A stretch of 64,000 nucleotides of DNA from Paracoccaceae bacterium (GCA_028284705.1 JANQRE010000010.1:62001-126000), one strand, 5' to 3'. Positions 27,314 to 36,971 are shown, counted from the stretch's first letter. The notes: a model not told the origin generated them from the letters alone. Made by a program: numbers and translations.

Positions 27314-27847
27314 AGAATGTGAACGCAGCGAAGTCCGTGATCTGTGAGTTCAACCATGTTCAGAATTTGCTCATGCAGCGAACGGCAGGTTTGATGCGCG
27401 CACCGTAGCAGATTAAATGGTCAGTGAAGTGCCGGTTTGGACCGGACTGTTGAGGCAGTCAATTTGCGGGCTGATCGATCGTCAAGCGTGTTTGGATCAA
27501 GTCTTTTATCGGAGGCTTCAGCCGCTCTATCCATTCGGCCGTTCGATTGCGATGAGCAGAAAGCCACAGACGAGGATCTCGCCCAACATCGTCGTGCGGC
27601 CACCTAGTCACTTCTAAGATGACTGTTTCACCCAGCATCTTGAAATGCCAATGGGTGCATCACGGGTACTTCTTGAGAGTTGTCCTCTGTACTGCCCGGA
27701 GATGCGTGCGAGCGCACCCCTGCTCGACAACTGCGGGCACAATCCTCGTGTTGAGCGTGTCAGGCAGGCTGATTTCGAGCTCCGTCATTTCTCTTGTATG
27801 CTCTGCACGATCCTGATCGCGCTTCGCCGTTACCGAATGCGGCAACA
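27314..27847. other. Region without a convincing gene
   Basis: Open frames here overlap each other on both strands and lack ribosome sites or recognisable motifs. I see no RNA gene or strong hairpin. Confidence 0.5.
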
Positions 27848-28108
27848 TCAGGCAATCGACAAGGCAAGAATGACATCAGCTTCCTCAATCTCCGCAAGAG
27901 GCTTGTGTACTTTCCATGTGCGTCGTTCGCCTTCAGCATCATGAACGGTTAGCACGGTCTCAACTGGTGGGCAGTCAGGTTCGTGACAGGCCAGTTCGGC
28001 CACAGATACCAGATCAGCCTCACTGAGATCGAGCCGCTGCTCTACCCAGGCTTTCACTTCACTCGATCGTCCTCGCGGAGCTCTTTGACGATCAAACAAC
28101 TTCCTCAT
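27848..28108 (-). CDS. Small conserved-looking protein of COG0523 operon
   Basis: An 86-residue protein starting at ATG 28108, which overlaps the WD40 stop in ATGA; the longer start at 28135 is unlikely. It reads DLSEADLVSVAELACHEPDC, then ETVLTVHDAEGERRTWKVHK. The His and two Cys in CHEPDC could bind metal. No family name can be given. Translational coupling to the WD40 and COG0523 genes suggests a common task. Confidence 0.7.
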   Translation of the reverse strand: MRKLFDRQRAPRGRSSEVKAWVEQRLDLSEADLVSVAELACHEPDCPPVETVLTVHDAEGERRTWKVHKPLAEIEEADVILALSIA

Positions 28109-29160
28109 TTTTCGCCTCCGCCCAATTGAACCCATAGGATACGGCCAGACTCCTCACCGACGAATAGCCACGCGTCCGATGTAATGGCGAGAGCTGCAAT
28201 AGGAGATCCGCTGGAACCCTTTACGACAAAGTCCTCTGCGTCTTCAGATGCTCGACCAGCCAACACTGCCCCGTCAGCAAAGCCTGCAAGGATTGCATCA
28301 TGGCCAAGCATCCCTGTCACAGCGGTGCAGACTTGCTTGCCGCCATAGCAACAGGTTGCAGGTGAGCGGCCCATCGGACCGTCCTTGCCGTCGAACGGCC
28401 AGCAGATTGCTTCGTCGGCACCAGAGGTCGCCAGAAATGGGGCGCCGCCCATCCAGATGAAGTCCTTCACCTTTGCCGGGTAACCAGACATCTGCATGTC
28501 TGCCTTATCGCGCAAACGCCAACCGTGCATCGCATTCTCTTGCATTGATGTGACGACGCATTTTCCATCGGGACTAAATGTCACCGCCCCATGCGAGCCC
28601 TTCCATCTGAGATTGGTCGACTTCCAGCGACGATTGCCTCTTTCCCAAACCGTGGCGCCCCCATAATGACCAACGGCCAATCGACGTCCTTTCGGATCGA
28701 AGGCCAGTCCGCCGACAGTACTTGGATGTTCGAATGTACGAGGTTGGGTCTCACCATCGCTCCACACCGTAGCGGTCTTGCCGGAAGAGCAAGCGAACAG
28801 TTTTGGCCCGGCAGCCACGCAGTCTACCCAGCGGCTCCCAAAACACGCGATCTCTTCGACTGTGCCATCCGCTGAGGTTCTAAGGAACCGCCCATCATCG
28901 CCGCCGGTGAAGATGGCGCGCGCCTCTGGATCAGCGGTGGTGCAAAGAATGGCACCGTGATGGGCTTTAACCACTTTAGGCGGGCTATCCGGCTCGAAGA
29001 TGAGTATTGTACCGTCACCCAATCCAGCCGCAACGGACGACCCCACAACTGCCGCGCCTGTCACAGGCGCACCAGTGTCAAGATTTAGACCTTCTCGCTC
29101 CAATTGCGTGGAAGCGAAGCCGTCGCGCCTCGGGTTGGTCCGAACGGCTTCCGCTGTCAT
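28105..29160 (-). CDS. WD40-repeat protein
   Basis: A 351-residue beta-propeller. Repeated units such as [51 protein letters not shown] and [14 protein letters not shown] are WD40-like. The start at ATG 29160 overlaps the COG0523 stop by four bases, preferred over 29172. No signal peptide, so a cytoplasmic scaffold is likely. WD40 genes are a known neighbour of some alphaproteobacterial COG0523 genes; a role in client recognition is inference. Confidence 0.82.
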   Translation of the reverse strand: MTAEAVRTNPRRDGFASTQLEREGLNLDTGAPVTGAAVVGSSVAAGLGDGTILIFEPDSPPKVVKAHHGAILCTTADPEARAIFTGGDDGRFLRTSADGTVEEIACFGSRWVDCVAAGPKLFACSSGKTATVWSDGETQPRTFEHPSTVGGLAFDPKGRRLAVGHYGGATVWERGNRRWKSTNLRWKGSHGAVTFSPDGKCVVTSMQENAMHGWRLRDKADMQMSGYPAKVKDFIWMGGAPFLATSGADEAICWPFDGKDGPMGRSPATCCYGGKQVCTAVTGMLGHDAILAGFADGAVLAGRASEDAEDFVVKGSSGSPIAALAITSDAWLFVGEESGRILWVQLGGGEK

Positions 29161-30125
29161 GCTGCCCGGCACGCGGCAAACCCGTCCTCAAGACCCATTG
29201 TGTCAAGGTCACGACCAATGAACACGATCCGGGATTGTCGATCGCCATCGGGCCAAGTTCCCATCGGCGCACCATCCATCAGCATGTGCACACCCTGAAA
29301 GACGTATCGATCCTCCTCACCCTGAAAGTCCAAGATGCCTTTAGATCGCAGGATGTCTTGGCCACGTGTCTGGAGAAGCTGCCCGAACCACCTCTGGAAC
29401 TTGTCGAGGTCGAGAGGGGTGTCTGAGGTCAACGAGATGCTTTTCACATCGTCATCGTGCTCATGATCATGATCTGAGGTCAGGAAATCAGGCTCCACCT
29501 CAAGGACGCGGTCCAGACTGAATGCATTAAGACCGAGCACTTCCTCCAGATCAGCTCCACAGTGCTCGGTGCGGATGATCTTCGCATAAGGATTGATTTT
29601 GCGAATGCGATCCTCAACGCGGCCAAGCCCGTCAGCCTCAACCAAATCAGTCTTATTCAGCAACACGATATCCGCGAATGCGATCTGCTCTTCGGCTTCA
29701 TGATGTTCGCCCAGCTGGTCGCTTAGATGCACAGCATCCGCGACAGTTACGATGGCATCAAGGCGCGTCCGGTCTGCGACATCCTGGTCGACGAAGAATG
29801 TCTGCGCCACCGGAGCCGGATCAGCGAGACCGGTGGTCTCAACGATGATTGCGTCGAACTTGTCGGCGCGCTTCATCAAACCGCCAAGAATACGGATCAG
29901 ATCGCCACGAACCGTGCAGCAGATGCAGCCGTTGTTCATCTCGAAGACTTCTTCGTCGGCATCAACTACGAGATCGTTGTCGATCCCTTCCTCGCCGAAC
30001 TCATTCACGATAACGGCGTATTTTTTGCCATGGCGCTCGGTCAGAATGCGGTTGAGTAGTGTGGTTTTCCCAGCTCCAAGAAAGCCGGTCAGAACGGTGA
30101 CAGGAACCTGAGCAGTTTTTTCCAT
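29157..30125 (-). CDS. COG0523 metallochaperone GTPase (copy 2)
   Basis: A 322-residue CobW/COG0523 protein. Walker A is GFLGAGKTT (14-22), the metal motif CICC is at 67-70, and NKTD is intact. A short His/Asp stretch ([10 protein letters not shown]) precedes the C-terminal domain. AAGGA lies seven bases before ATG 30125; the in-frame ATG at 30140 overlaps the Fur-type gene. It is the second such GTPase in 18 kb, but less His-rich than the first, so the two may serve different clients. Confidence 0.92.
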   Translation of the reverse strand: MEKTAQVPVTVLTGFLGAGKTTLLNRILTERHGKKYAVIVNEFGEEGIDNDLVVDADEEVFEMNNGCICCTVRGDLIRILGGLMKRADKFDAIIVETTGLADPAPVAQTFFVDQDVADRTRLDAIVTVADAVHLSDQLGEHHEAEEQIAFADIVLLNKTDLVEADGLGRVEDRIRKINPYAKIIRTEHCGADLEEVLGLNAFSLDRVLEVEPDFLTSDHDHEHDDDVKSISLTSDTPLDLDKFQRWFGQLLQTRGQDILRSKGILDFQGEEDRYVFQGVHMLMDGAPMGTWPDGDRQSRIVFIGRDLDTMGLEDGFAACRAA

Positions 30126-30136
30126 TGGATATCCTT

Positions 30137-30541
30137 TCAATGAGAGGGCACAGCTGTGCTGCAGTCGCTGCAGCGGCCGTGAAGTTCGAGAACTGAATGA
30201 TTGGGGGCGAAGCCTGTTCGTTTAGACAAGCCTGCTATACTGTCTGCAAAGTCGTTATCGACATGCTCGGTCACAGTTCCGCAGTCGTCGCATATGGCAA
30301 AAACCGGTGTCTTTCCGTCATGCCCGCCGCAGCAAACTGTCCATGCATTGAGCGACTCGATGCGGTGGACCTTCCCCGCTTCCAGGAGCTTTTCCAAAGC
30401 ACGATAGATTGTTGTTGACGCCGTCACGCCGTCGTCACGGAGCCCTTCCAGAATGTCGTAGGCAGATACCGGACGATCCTGTTTCTGCAAATACTTGAAC
30501 ACACGATCCGCATGCGTGACGCGCTTTGAGCGTTTCTCCAC
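30137..30541 (-). CDS. Second Fur/Zur-type regulator
   Basis: A 134-residue Fur-family protein. It has [20 protein letters not shown] as the recognition region and [15 protein letters not shown] and CSDC as Cys motifs in the metal domain. The Cys pairs match Zur-type structural zinc sites. It lies upstream of COG0523 copy 2 in one operon and diverges from DUF1636 across a Zur-type palindrome. It may act alongside the Zur at 14736 or answer a different zinc range. Confidence 0.88.
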   Translation of the reverse strand: MEKRSKRVTHADRVFKYLQKQDRPVSAYDILEGLRDDGVTASTTIYRALEKLLEAGKVHRIESLNAWTVCCGGHDGKTPVFAICDDCGTVTEHVDNDFADSIAGLSKRTGFAPNHSVLELHGRCSDCSTAVPSH

Positions 30542-30603
30542 AGCATTGCCTCCCGAAACTCTGGCTCTTGACGATACGTAACAAGCGCAGTTACTAAACG
30601 CAA

Positions 30604-30618
30604 TGTTACAACGTTACA
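30604..30618. promoter_or_regulatory. Putative Zur box between Fur-type gene and DUF1636
   Basis: TGTTACAACGTTACA is a strong near-palindrome with flanking A/T. It is 63 bases upstream of the Fur-type gene and 20 bases upstream of DUF1636, so it could govern both divergent operons. Confidence 0.75.
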
Positions 30619-30637
30619 TCTTGGGGGCGTTCTTGCT

Positions 30638-31057
30638 ATGGAGTCAGCCAAACCAATCCTATCGATTTGCATGACCTGTCGCGATGGCCGCGAAGGTGCC
30701 TGTGATACTCGTGGTGGATCTCGTTTGGCCCGGCGCGTAGCCGAAAAGCTGGCGCGAGATAGCGATCCACAAATGCAGTTGCGTGGCGTGGAATGCATGA
30801 GCCAATGCAAGCGATCCTGCATCGTGTCATTGGCGGATGAGGGTCGGTTCACATATGTGTTCGGCGAGCTTGACCCTCACGATGACACACATATCGACGC
30901 ACTTTTCGAACTGGTCACTCAGTATTCGAAAGCACCTGAGGGCTTTCTTGAGCGAAAGGATCGACCCGCTCCACTGCAAGCGAGTATTCTAGGTCGGCTA
31001 CCGCCACCAGATAGCCAATCCCCGCTCGTTTCAGATCTAACGCTGGCTGAGACATGA
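30638..31057 (+). CDS. DUF1636 Cys-rich metal-binding protein
   Basis: A 139-residue protein with a thioredoxin-like ferredoxin pattern: C11, C14, C22, then C53, C57 and C61 (CMTC, CMSQCKRSC). DUF1636/COG5469 proteins are predicted metal or Fe-S binders found near CobW and cobalamin genes. The stop overlaps the ABC ATPase gene by four bases, so it belongs to the importer operon. A proline-rich tail follows the domain. Confidence 0.85.
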   Translation: MESAKPILSICMTCRDGREGACDTRGGSRLARRVAEKLARDSDPQMQLRGVECMSQCKRSCIVSLADEGRFTYVFGELDPHDDTHIDALFELVTQYSKAPEGFLERKDRPAPLQASILGRLPPPDSQSPLVSDLTLAET

Positions 31058-31887
31058 AGGATTTCGCTGAGGATATGTCTCTTTCCGGAAGCACCGACGC
31101 CAAACCCACACACGGCGCGTGTCTTTCCGTCAAGGACGCGAGTTGGCATACACCTAGCAGCCGCAAACCAGTCCTGCATCCAATCAGTTTTGATCTCTCG
31201 CCCGGCCAGGTCCTCGGTATTGTTGGTCCCAACGGCGCAGGGAAGTCCACGCTGCTCAGACTGCTCTACCGGTATTATCGCCCCACAAGTGGCTCGGTCG
31301 AAATTGATGACAACGATATTTGGCGGCTCTCAGCGCGAGACACGGCGCGCAAGGTCGCAGCAGTCCTGCAAGAGCAGCCAACAGATTTTGCGCTGACTGT
31401 TCGCGAGATCGTTGCCCTCGGACGCACGCCGCATCGGACTGGATTTGGTGGTGCTTCAGGTCGGAGAGACGCTGAAATTATTGCAAGCGCGCTAGAACGT
31501 CTGGGCCTTGGTGGTTTCGCGGAACGACATCTGGGTACTTTGTCTGGTGGTGAGCGTCAGCGTGTGATGGTCGCCCGTTCGCTCGCTCAAGAACCGCAGC
31601 TTTTGATCTTGGATGAACCCACCAACCACCTCGACATTCGGCACCAGCTTGAGGTTCTGAAATTGATCCGGGACCTCCCCCTGACGATTGTCACCTCGCT
31701 GCACGATCTAAACATGGCAGCAGATGTTTGCGACCATGTGCTGCTGCTGGATGACGGAAAAGCCGTCGGTTTTGGCGCGCCACTAGACGTGTTCTCGGAG
31801 ATCGCGATTTCGAAGGCCTTTCATGTGACAGCGCGGCACGAACTCCTTGCACCGAGCAATACGAAACATATGACATTCCATCTCTAG
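31054..31887 (+). CDS. FecE/BtuD-type ABC importer ATPase
   Basis: A 277-residue ATPase. Walker A is GPNGAGKST, the Q-loop region is LQEQPTDFALTVREIVALGR, the signature is LSGGERQRVMVARSL and Walker B is LLILDEPTNHLD. This is the metallophore/cobalamin uptake class. It is cotranscribed with DUF1636, a binding protein and a FecCD permease. Substrate is unknown; context favours a chelated metal, maybe zinc. Confidence 0.9.
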   Translation: MKDFAEDMSLSGSTDAKPTHGACLSVKDASWHTPSSRKPVLHPISFDLSPGQVLGIVGPNGAGKSTLLRLLYRYYRPTSGSVEIDDNDIWRLSARDTARKVAAVLQEQPTDFALTVREIVALGRTPHRTGFGGASGRRDAEIIASALERLGLGGFAERHLGTLSGGERQRVMVARSLAQEPQLLILDEPTNHLDIRHQLEVLKLIRDLPLTIVTSLHDLNMAADVCDHVLLLDDGKAVGFGAPLDVFSEIAISKAFHVTARHELLAPSNTKHMTFHL

Positions 31888-31902
31888 AACAGGACCAACC
31901 AG

Positions 31903-32838
31903 ATGAAACATAACGCATTTGGCGCAGTAGCGCTCAGCCTCAGCGCGAGTATGGCCGTCGCGGACACGACGGTACAAAGCTGCAACCGAACTGTGACGTT
32001 CGACGCCCCGCCAGAGCGCGCAATCTCGAACGACGTGAACCTGACGGAAATGATGCTTGTTCTCGGTCTTGCCGACCGCATGGTCGGCTATACCGGAATT
32101 TCCGGCTGGAAAACGCTGGATGAAGAAATGACAGCGGGCGTCGAAGAACTGCCCGAACTCTCCGCAAAATACCCCTCGAAAGAGGTAATCGTCGGCGCCG
32201 ACGCAGACTTCTTCTTCGCAGGTTGGAACTACGGCATGAAGGTCGGCGGCGAAGTTACGCCTGAAACGCTCGAACCCTTCGGCGTGCAAGTCTACGAACT
32301 CACTGAGTCCTGCACCCACATCATGGATAAGGAAAAAGCCAGCATTGAGGACATGTACATTGACCTGACCAACCTTGGTGCCATCTTTGGGGTCGAAGGC
32401 AAGGCCGCAGAACTGGTCGACGGCTACCGGGCAGAGCTTGCAGCCTTCACCAGTGAGCTGGAAACTGGCGACCCCCTGCGCGTCTTTGTCTACGACAGCG
32501 GTGAAGACACGCCCTTTACCGCAGGCCGCTACGCCATGCCCACCGCACTGATTGAGGCCGCCGGCGGTGTCAACATCATGGACGACTTCGAGAAAAGCTG
32601 GGCAACCGTCACTTGGGAAGAAGTGGTCGAGCGGAATCCGGAAGTCATTTTGATCGTCAACTACGGCGAAGTGACCGCCGAACAAAAGCGCGCATTCATG
32701 ATGTCGAACCCGGCCTTTGCCGATCTCGACGCGGTGAAGAACGACCGCTTCGTGACGTTGGAATATGTTGAGGCCACACCGGGGCCGCGCAACATTCAGG
32801 CAATCAAGACCCTCGCCGAAGCCTTCTGGGCTGAATAG
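31903..32838 (+). CDS. FecB/BtuF-type periplasmic binding protein
   Basis: A 311-residue class III binding protein. A signal peptide of about 20 residues ends at AVADT. ISNDVNLTEMMLVLGLADRM and NPEVILIVNYGE are typical of the fold's two lobes. It has no lipobox Cys, so it is probably soluble in the periplasm. A conserved-looking Cys pair (C25 near the start and TESCTH) could form a disulphide. The ligand cannot be told. Confidence 0.88.
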   Translation: MKHNAFGAVALSLSASMAVADTTVQSCNRTVTFDAPPERAISNDVNLTEMMLVLGLADRMVGYTGISGWKTLDEEMTAGVEELPELSAKYPSKEVIVGADADFFFAGWNYGMKVGGEVTPETLEPFGVQVYELTESCTHIMDKEKASIEDMYIDLTNLGAIFGVEGKAAELVDGYRAELAAFTSELETGDPLRVFVYDSGEDTPFTAGRYAMPTALIEAAGGVNIMDDFEKSWATVTWEEVVERNPEVILIVNYGEVTAEQKRAFMMSNPAFADLDAVKNDRFVTLEYVEATPGPRNIQAIKTLAEAFWAE

Positions 32839-32841
32839 GTC

Positions 32842-33894
32842 ATGAGTGAGACCACCAGCGCACATCCCACAACTCGCCGCCGCGTCGGCGTTTCATCTTT
32901 CCTGTTGGGTGGGGTTGCCCTGCTGTTGGTCTCGATGTCCTTTGCCGTATCGGTGGGGGCGGTCCCTGTCCCCCTCGGTACGGTCTGGAGCATCTTGCTA
33001 AACAAAATCAGCCCCGGACTAATCGAGCAAACCTGGAGCCAGGGGCGCGAGGCGATTGTCTGGGAGATCCGTTTCCCAAGGGCCATCCTGGCAATGATGG
33101 TCGGGGCGGGTCTGGCGATGGTGGGTGCAAGCCTGCAGTCCGTCACCCGCAACCCCCTCGCGGACCCGCATTTGTTAGGGATCTCATCCGGCGGGGCCCT
33201 TGGGGCGATCTTGGCACTCCTGCACACTGGCCTGTTCATCGGCCTCCTCACCGTTCCGCTTCTGGCCTTCCTCGGGGCGCTTGGAGCCACAGCCATCGTG
33301 CTCGGCGTGTCGCGTCTTGCAGACGCGATGAGCGCGGATCGCCTTGTGCTAGCCGGTGTCGCCGTGTCCTTCATCATCATGGCCGGCGCCAATGTGCTGA
33401 TCTTCCTCGGCGACCCCAAAGCGACCCATGTGGTGGTTTTCTGGATGCTCGGCGGGCTTGGCCTCGCGCAGTGGAGCCAGTTGATCTATCCGCTGGTTGT
33501 GCTTGTCGCCAGTGCAGCGTGGCTGCTTGCACGCGCGACTGAGCTGAATGCGATGACCGTGGGTGACGAAACCGCCTCAACCCTCGGCATTCCTGCCGCC
33601 CGCTTCCGGCTTGCGGTCTTTGTGGCCGGAGCACTGATCACCGGCGTGATGGTCGCCTTCTCAGGCATCATCGGCTTCGTCGGCCTCATGGTCCCACACG
33701 TGGCCCGCATGCTGGTCGGCGGCGACTACCGACGTGTCCTTCCAGCGTCGGCCTTCCTGGGGGCGATCTTCCTGCTTTGGGCGGACATCACGGCACGTAC
33801 CATCATGGCCCCCGAAGACATGCCAATCGGCATCGTTACCGGGCTCGTAGGTGGTGTCTTCTTTGTTTGGCTTCTGAGCCGACGTCAGGCGTAG
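32842..33894 (+). CDS. FecCD-type ABC importer permease
   Basis: A 350-residue permease with about ten transmembrane helices. IRFPRAILAMMVGAGLAMVG, QSVTRNPLADPHLLGISSGG and GLMVPHVARMLVGGDYRRVL are the family motifs, including the coupling-helix region. It starts three bases after the binding protein stop and completes the importer. Confidence 0.92.
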   Translation: MSETTSAHPTTRRRVGVSSFLLGGVALLLVSMSFAVSVGAVPVPLGTVWSILLNKISPGLIEQTWSQGREAIVWEIRFPRAILAMMVGAGLAMVGASLQSVTRNPLADPHLLGISSGGALGAILALLHTGLFIGLLTVPLLAFLGALGATAIVLGVSRLADAMSADRLVLAGVAVSFIIMAGANVLIFLGDPKATHVVVFWMLGGLGLAQWSQLIYPLVVLVASAAWLLARATELNAMTVGDETASTLGIPAARFRLAVFVAGALITGVMVAFSGIIGFVGLMVPHVARMLVGGDYRRVLPASAFLGAIFLLWADITARTIMAPEDMPIGIVTGLVGGVFFVWLLSRRQA

Positions 33895-33913
33895 CGTATT
33901 TCAAAACAGGCTG

Positions 33914-34483
33914 ATGCAGCTACCAAACAAACAGATAATTGAGACCGAACGTCTTCGCCTTCGACGCTGGGACAACAGCGACATTCATCAACTTCGCCTG
34001 TTGCTGGCTGATCCAGACGTCATGCAATTCAGCGAACACGGCGCGCTGAGTGAGCATGATCAGATTACTTGGTTTCAACGTGCAACAACGCAGCAGCCGA
34101 AAAGTGCTTTGCCCGGCTGCCTTGCGATTGAACGAAAGAAAGATAACCGAGTGATTGGGTATGTCAGCTTGACCCAGGATCTTGGGAGAGTTCAATCGGG
34201 CGACGTCGAAATCGGTTTTCGTTTGATGAAGAGTGTTTGGGGTCGAGGATACGCAGCTGAAGCCGCATACCGATTGATCTACACAACACAACTACGCGGC
34301 AGCTTCGACCGTATCGTTGGCATTGTCGATCCAGCTAACTGCCGCTCAGTCCGACTGCTAAAGAAACTTGGGATGACGTTGATCGGGGGCATCATGCTGG
34401 ACGGATACACCTATGCTGATCACCTATACGCAGTGGATGTGAGCGACATTGATGGATTGTCGGAAATCACACCGCGAACCTGA
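33914..34483 (+). CDS. GNAT acetyltransferase (RimJ/RimL type)
   Basis: A 189-residue protein with ETERLRLRRWDNSDIHQLRL at the start, GDVEIGFRLMKSVWGRGYAA as the acetyl-CoA motif, and VDPANCRSVRLLKKLGM near the end. These are marks of the RimJ-type Acetyltransf_3 group. It starts 19 bases after the permease. The substrate is unknown and a link with metal uptake is not evident. Confidence 0.9.
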   Translation: MQLPNKQIIETERLRLRRWDNSDIHQLRLLLADPDVMQFSEHGALSEHDQITWFQRATTQQPKSALPGCLAIERKKDNRVIGYVSLTQDLGRVQSGDVEIGFRLMKSVWGRGYAAEAAYRLIYTTQLRGSFDRIVGIVDPANCRSVRLLKKLGMTLIGGIMLDGYTYADHLYAVDVSDIDGLSEITPRT

Positions 34484-34897
34484 AGCCTAGAAGGCTCAGG
34501 CTTAATAACGCGATCGTGGCCCCCGAAAAAAAGCTGAACTCCGGGCATGACAACACCCCAACCTTGGTGGATTTCAACTGTTCGTGAAGCGACGTTTCAA
34601 ACAGTCAAAGTGCTGATCGGCTTGGCGGACCTATCGGTGGCTCTGTTGATCTTGGCGACCTTCCCAATATCTCGAAAAGTGCTGGTGCTCGCTGAGTAGT
34701 CCACGAATGCCGCAGATCTCACAATGCAGCCATTGAAAACAAAAGGTGGAGACGCCGGCTAAGTCCCCCTACTGCGAGTTCGATCACCTAAGGTCTTCGC
34801 ATGCGCGGCGAATGTCAGCTAAGCGAGCTGCCGGCGCAGCATTTGAGAACTGCCCTGATAGTTTGCAAAGGACCGCCCTCTCGAGCGGCTCCATTGG
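34484..34897. other. Intergenic region without a convincing gene
   Basis: No open frame with coding character is seen. This stretch separates the zinc island from the tyrosine recombinase and may be scar sequence. Confidence 0.5.
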
Positions 34898-35530
34898 TTA
34901 GATTTCAATGGCCTCTGCGATTGCCAAGGCATCGTCGAGTTCGACCCCAAGGTACTGGACTGTGCTGTCCATCTTTGTGTGCCCAAGCAGAAGCTGAACC
35001 GCCCTCAGGTTGCCTGTCTTCTTGTAGATTTGCGTGACCTTGGTGCGCCGCATGGAATGGGTGCCGTAGGCACTCGCCTCTAGGCCGATCGACGTGACCC
35101 AGTCGCGGACTATCCGTGCGTATTGGCGGGTCGAGATGTGCAGGCGCTCATGAAATCGACCTGGCCAAAGGTACTCGGAACCAACCATCAACTCGTCTTC
35201 CATCCACTTCTCGACCGAGGCCCGAGTGCCTTCGGTGATCTCAAAGCGCACAGGTTTCTGAGTTTTGCTTTGCAGGACGGACGCGCGCTCTTTGATCTGA
35301 CCCGAAGACATCACATCCACGACTTTCATTTTCACCAGATCACAACCGCGAAGCTTGCTGTCGATTGCCATATTGAAGAGCGCGAGATCTCGGTGGTTCT
35401 CGGCCAATTCAAGCCTCACTCGGATCGCCCAGACGTGCTTTGGTTTCAGTGGGCGTTTCTGACCGACGATACGGCCCTTGTTCCATGCTGGGCGAAGGGC
35501 GCGAATGGCAGGTAAATTTGGTGTTTCCAT
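34898..35530 (-). CDS. Compact tyrosine recombinase
   Basis: A 210-residue catalytic-domain-only integrase starting at METPNLPAIR. The catalytic set is visible: Arg in DSKLRGCDL, HSMRR (H-x-x-R), LGHTKMDSTVQY with the second His and the Tyr following. It lacks the usual N-terminal core-binding domain. Close relatives of this short form are widespread in Alphaproteobacteria on mobile DNA. The longer frame to 35620 is unlikely to be translated. It marks the edge between the zinc island and the next block. Confidence 0.9.
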   Translation of the reverse strand: METPNLPAIRALRPAWNKGRIVGQKRPLKPKHVWAIRVRLELAENHRDLALFNMAIDSKLRGCDLVKMKVVDVMSSGQIKERASVLQSKTQKPVRFEITEGTRASVEKWMEDELMVGSEYLWPGRFHERLHISTRQYARIVRDWVTSIGLEASAYGTHSMRRTKVTQIYKKTGNLRAVQLLLGHTKMDSTVQYLGVELDDALAIAEAIEI

Positions 35531-35692
35531 GACTGATCCTCCGATCCGCCATACCCTCCCAAAACGACAACCAAACGCTGACGTCTCATGGTAGCATGCA
35601 GTCCTGCAGTGCACGCGCATCTACATCTTCATGCAGTGCCGCCTCGAAGTGGCTCGGTGATATCTCGCATTGGAACGTGCGCAGCGTCTGCG

Positions 35693-36919
35693 TTATGCTT
35701 CGTATCGGATCGAGATCCGCTTGATTGTCTGTTCGAGAACATCGACCGCTGCACCCATGCTCACGGCGTCAGCGTATTCGTCCGGGCGGTGGCTCACACC
35801 CGCGCGGCAGGGTATGAAAAGCATGGCGACAGGGCAGAGGTCGGCCATGGCGGAGGCATCGTGAGTGGCGCCGGACATGAGCCGCAGGGACGCATGACCG
35901 GTTTCTTTGGTCGCCTCGGCGAGCGCTACCATGAGACCTTCATCACTGGGGACGGCGCGTTGTTCATACGTCCGCGTGATCGACACCCGTAGGCCCGCCG
36001 CGCTGCACGTCTCCTTTGCGAAGGCGGTGATGTCATCGGCAAAACGGTCGCGACGCGCGTCGTCGTCGGCACGCACTTCGAGGGTAAAATCGACAACGCT
36101 CGGTACTGCGTTCACGGCCCCAGGCTTCACAGAGATCGTACCGACGGTTGCTCGAAGGTTTGTGTCGGCCACTGCGCGCGTGTTGATCTCGCCGATCAGG
36201 CGGGCGGCCCCGACAAGCGCATCGCGGCGGCCTTTCATCGGGACGGTTCCGGCGTGGCCGGCTTCGCCCGTGACCGCGACGGTGAAGCGGGCAATGCCGC
36301 AGATGGCCGTCACGATGCCGATGGGCACTTTCGCGGCTTCAAGAACCGGGCCCTGTTCGATATGGGCTTCGAGATACCCCGCGATCGTTGCCGGATCCCG
36401 CCTAAGCGTCATAGCGTCATCGGGGTTGATCCCGAACGCGCCCATTGCAGCGCGCATCGCGACACCCTGTCCGTCGGTCATCTCGAACACGGCGGGGTCA
36501 AGCGTACCTGCGAGCGCGCGCGGACCGATCAGGGCTGTCGGGAACCTAACGCCCTCTTCGTCTGCGAATGCCAGGACCTCGATGCCAACAGGAAGCTCGT
36601 CCCAATGGCCGTTGAATCGCTTGGCCGCGAGACAGGCGAGAGCAATCCCCATGATCCCGTCGAAGTGGCCTCCGTTTGGAACGCTGTCTTGATGCGAGCC
36701 CATCAGAATGACGGGCTTTCCGGCGGCATTTGGTGACCGCCCGACAAGAGTACCGGCGGCATCTAGTTCAGCTGTAAGCCCGGCGTCTTCCATCCAGCGG
36801 GTTATCTCGCGCAGTGCGGCCTGATGTTCGGGAGTCCAAGGCAGGCGCGTGACGCCTTCCTCGCTTGCGCTACAGGCGGAAATGGCCGAGAGGCGCTCAG
36901 CGGCGATACTACCGTTCAT
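35693..36919 (-). CDS. M20-family N-carbamoyl amino acid/allantoate amidohydrolase
   Basis: A 408-residue enzyme starting at ATG 36919 with AAGGA eight bases upstream. GSHQDSVPNGGHFDG supplies the first metal ligands, FADEEGVRFP the bridging Glu, and YLEAHIEQGPVLE and SGATHDAS the others. The metal dimer is normally Zn, Mn or Ni. It hydrolyses carbamoyl or ureide nitrogen compounds. It diverges from the GntR gene across a perfect palindrome, and peptide-transport and glutaminase genes nearby suggest organic nitrogen scavenging. Confidence 0.9.
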   Translation of the reverse strand: MNGSIAAERLSAISACSASEEGVTRLPWTPEHQAALREITRWMEDAGLTAELDAAGTLVGRSPNAAGKPVILMGSHQDSVPNGGHFDGIMGIALACLAAKRFNGHWDELPVGIEVLAFADEEGVRFPTALIGPRALAGTLDPAVFEMTDGQGVAMRAAMGAFGINPDDAMTLRRDPATIAGYLEAHIEQGPVLEAAKVPIGIVTAICGIARFTVAVTGEAGHAGTVPMKGRRDALVGAARLIGEINTRAVADTNLRATVGTISVKPGAVNAVPSVVDFTLEVRADDDARRDRFADDITAFAKETCSAAGLRVSITRTYEQRAVPSDEGLMVALAEATKETGHASLRLMSGATHDASAMADLCPVAMLFIPCRAGVSHRPDEYADAVSMGAAVDVLEQTIKRISIRYEA

Positions 36920-36932
36920 GATATTTTCCTTG

Positions 36933-36950
36933 AATTTATCATGATAAATT
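36933..36950. promoter_or_regulatory. Perfect palindromic operator (GntR candidate)
   Basis: The 18 bases AATTTATCATGATAAATT are perfectly self-complementary. They lie between the divergent amidohydrolase and GntR genes. The same core recurs before the ABC transporter at 39411. Confidence 0.8.
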
Positions 36951-36971
36951 GATTCCATGGTGTAACGGCGA

